DNA of 64,000 nucleotides, taken from positions 26,657 through 90,656 of the forward strand of contig JAFACG010000025.1 in assembly GCA_023425645.1 (NCBI GenBank), in the 5' to 3' direction. Below are positions 63,730-64,000 of this stretch, one piece after another. The stretch is from Pseudomonadota bacterium. Lineage in GTDB: Bacteria > Pseudomonadota > Gammaproteobacteria > Burkholderiales > Burkholderiaceae_B. The notes beneath the pieces are model-generated. The model made no database searches. It was not told where the DNA came from and was given only the letters and a program-made list of their open reading frames with translations. Position 1 is the stretch's first letter. Every line of letters starts with the position of its first letter. The position numbers and the translations under genes were made by a program.

Positions 63730-64000
63730 GATGATGCGGCAAGGCCTTGCTTGCCGACGCACTTTCATCGGCTGGTCGATAAGGTGGCCATTGTGAGCTG
63801 TTCGGGAAGTGGGCGGGCTCGGCAGGGCGGGTCAGATGGCTTGCCGCAGGCGGGGAAGCGATCCGGGAGGCAAGCGCCTTGCTGTTTGAGCCGCACGCTT
63901 GTGGTTCGGCACGAACCACGCGGCGAGTTCAAGGCGCGCCCGGAGCGATTCGCCGACAAGGGGACCGGTGCGCAGCACCGGCAAGCCATCAGCCCAGACG
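63730..64000. other. Unassigned right-hand end of window
   Basis: About 270 bases with short overlapping open frames on the minus strand but no protein family, RNA or regulatory site that I recognise. It may be the continuation of the repeat or the upstream part of a gene beyond the window. Confidence 0.3.

Noticed and set aside
63514..63989. Short overlapping minus-strand frames at the right end
   Set aside because: No start with a ribosome-binding site, no family resemblance, and part of the region is a dispersed repeat.

Overview
The window is GC-rich, roughly two-thirds G+C by eye, with AT-rich islands at promoters. It looks like chromosomal DNA of a betaproteobacterium of the order Burkholderiales, most likely family Alcaligenaceae (Achromobacter/Bordetella type). 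The clues are a Bug-type tripartite tricarboxylate transporter receptor, two TRAP transporters, FeaR-like AraC and MarR regulators, malate synthase G, and short intergenic repeats that I recall from that group. There is no rRNA, tRNA, CRISPR array, IS element or phage gene that I can support. Placement is by protein resemblance from memory; no search was run.

Layout. 1-2.5 kb: 5'-truncated sulfatase and a Bug-type binding protein. 2.6-25.5 kb: a large aromatic catabolic cluster. In order it encodes a MarR repressor; an IorA/IorB-type 2-oxoacid oxidoreductase; a second MarR; a hot-dog thioesterase; a fused flavin monooxygenase/Old Yellow Enzyme acting on aryl-CoA; a gentisate-dioxygenase-family bicupin; an FAH-family hydrolase; a nitrilase; a cyclase/isatin-hydrolase-family enzyme; a three-component Rieske oxygenase; a CoA ligase; a thiolase-fold protein lacking the thiolase catalytic residues, with its DUF35 partner; an SDR; and a TRAP transporter. 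25.6-34.4 kb: a GT-C-like membrane protein, then a second oxidative module (SphA-like porin, SDR, styrene/indole monooxygenase, flavin reductase, CrtI-like oxidoreductase, AraC regulator, flavin reductase-like protein). 34.4-36 kb: an amino-acid ABC ATPase and PanD with a long C-terminal tail. 36-42.2 kb: a nickel regulon (NikR, NikR box, TonB receptor, NikK/L/M/Q/O-like proteins). 42.5-48.1 kb: a peptide ABC transporter operon. 48.3-53.5 kb: DinB with a LexA box, acetylornithine aminotransferase, a cupin and AraC pair, and a ModD with an internal deletion and a minisatellite tail. 53.8-63.5 kb: malate synthase G, AEC transporter, AMP nucleosidase, MetI/MetQ without MetN, and a second TRAP operon.

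Main hypothesis. The 2.6-25.5 kb cluster resembles iad-type auxin (indole-3-acetate) degradation loci and can be read as a complete route. The Rieske oxygenase and SDR convert indole-3-acetate to dioxindole-3-acetate. The ligase makes the CoA thioester. The thiolase-like/DUF35 pair performs a retro-aldol cleavage to isatin plus acetyl-CoA. The cyclase-family enzyme opens isatin to isatinate, a 2-oxoacid. IorAB oxidatively decarboxylates it to 2-aminobenzoyl-CoA. The fused flavoenzyme 5-hydroxylates it, the thioesterase releases the acid, and the bicupin and FAH-family enzymes open and split the ring. The second module at 27-33 kb could feed indole into the same isatin node. All substrate assignments are inference.
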